From the NCBI RefSeq assembly GCF_007004625.1, contig NZ_VIFV01000012.1, positions 1 to 64,000 on the forward strand: a stretch of DNA of 64,000 nucleotides, given 5' to 3'. The notes below the pieces were generated by a model, which worked only from the letters and a program-made list of their open reading frames with translations, had not been told where the DNA came from and made no database searches. The stretch's first letter is position 1. Each line of letters begins with the position of its first letter. Positions 63,468 through 64,000 of the stretch are shown here, in pieces. A program made the translations under genes and the position numbers. Source of the DNA: Planococcus salinarum. GTDB lineage: Bacteria > Bacillota > Bacilli > Bacillales_A > Planococcaceae.

Positions 63468-64000
63468 ATGCAGAGAACATTTGATCTCATCGTAATTGGA
63501 ACCGGTTCAGGCGGGTCGGCCGCCGCGATGAAATGCAAGAAAGCCGGATGGGAAGTAGCCATTATCGACTCGAGACCATTTGGAGGGACTTGTGCTCTTC
63601 GGGGATGTGACCCCAAAAAAGTGCTTGTTGGCGCTGCAGATATGATTGAAAGTGCCGAGAGAATGAAAGGAAAAGGAATCACATCCACTCCCTCGATTAA
63701 TTGGCAGGAATTGATGGCTTTCAAGCGGACTTTCACAGAACCGGTATCAGCAAACCGGGAAAAAGGGTTTGAAAAATCTGGAATTTACACCTTCCATGGC
63801 CAAGCGTCCTTTACAGGCGAAGATACAATCCGGATAGGGGGAGACGTTCTGACAGGGAAAAAAATCTTGATAGCAAGTGGTGCAAAACCTGTTTCCCTGC
63901 CGATTGCGGGTTCAGAACATCTGATTCACAGTGACGAATTCCTGGAGTTGGATGAATTACCGGCAAGATTAATCTTTGTGGGTGGTGGATACATTTCCTT
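63468..64000 (+). CDS. FAD-dependent disulfide reductase, N-terminal part
   Basis: The frame runs off the right edge (~177 residues seen). FDLIVIGTGSGGSAAAMKCK is the FAD site; GGTCALRGCDPKKVLV carries the redox Cys pair (GGTCxxxGCxPKK), as in mercuric and glutathione-type reductases; RLIFVGGGYIS begins the NAD(P)H domain. AAAAGGAG lies before the ATG. Being 33 bases after a CPDC thioredoxin-like gene, it probably keeps that protein reduced. Confidence 0.9.
   Translation, partial: MQRTFDLIVIGTGSGGSAAAMKCKKAGWEVAIIDSRPFGGTCALRGCDPKKVLVGAADMIESAERMKGKGITSTPSINWQELMAFKRTFTEPVSANREKGFEKSGIYTFHGQASFTGEDTIRIGGDVLTGKKILIASGAKPVSLPIAGSEHLIHSDEFLELDELPARLIFVGGGYIS

Overview
The window looks like a chromosomal segment of a low-to-mid-GC Gram-positive bacterium, most likely a member of the Planococcaceae (Planococcus/Planomicrobium-like). 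The grounds are Firmicutes-type AGGAGG ribosome sites, intrinsic terminators after most transcription units, TPP and SAM-I riboswitches, a short GsiB-like KGG stress protein behind a sigma-B-like promoter, and typical Bacilli genes (DUF4317, DUF421/YetF, YfiH, mtnKA/mtnWXBD). The family assignment is inference; no rRNA or tRNA gene is present to confirm it.

Bases 1-9.6 kb are an accessory region. An IS21-family element runs off the left edge (istB C-terminus, end near 296). A second, complete IS21 element (3033-5496, istA/istB) lies 2.7 kb away. Between them are a DUF927-type P-loop ATPase gene, a gene whose 5' part is a 39-bp tandem repeat coding for an acidic 13-residue repeat (cut by the second IS), and a small ORF cut by the first IS. 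A large-serine-recombinase tail abuts the second IS. After this comes an AT-rich stretch with a TPR protein, small proteins, a PD-(D/E)XK nuclease-like protein and an SDR oxidoreductase, ending near a tRNA-3'-end-like scrap at about 9.42 kb.

From 9.6 kb the sequence is ordinary core chromosome with higher GC: GNAT, SRPBCC and deaminase genes; DUF4317; a YIP1 protein; katG with a PerR-like box; an ArsR-rhodanese regulator with a perfect palindromic operator and an MFS partner; mqo; an ECF S component; a GAF-GAF-PAS histidine kinase; and LURP-one/GNAT. A second AT-rich stretch (25-28.4 kb) holds DUF421, a multi-TM protein and an EAL-domain pseudogene. A TPP riboswitch then controls tenA-thiM-thiD-thiE-thiW, a thiamine-precursor salvage operon. 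Next come ggt, YfiH, KGG, a duplicated DUF2294 protein, a GGDEF cyclase, a SWIM-SNF2 helicase, a CoA-type NUDIX, proBA, DUF1259, TSUP and a Bcr/CflA-type MFS gene.

At 51.6-61.9 kb is a full methionine-salvage locus: mtnW-X-B-D on the minus strand and mtnK-mtnA plus a ribose-type ABC transporter on the plus strand, each arm led by its own SAM-I riboswitch. The transporter genes overlap mtnA and each other and are probably a methylthioribose importer. The right end has an alpha/beta hydrolase, a thioredoxin-like gene and the start of an FAD disulfide reductase.

Two repeat classes are not explained by genes. One is a ~195-bp element with GCAAAACAGC-containing terminal inverted repeats (two full copies and two fragments). 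The other is four phased arrays of 20-21-bp units, each made of a conserved half and a variable half, lying in three intergenic regions.
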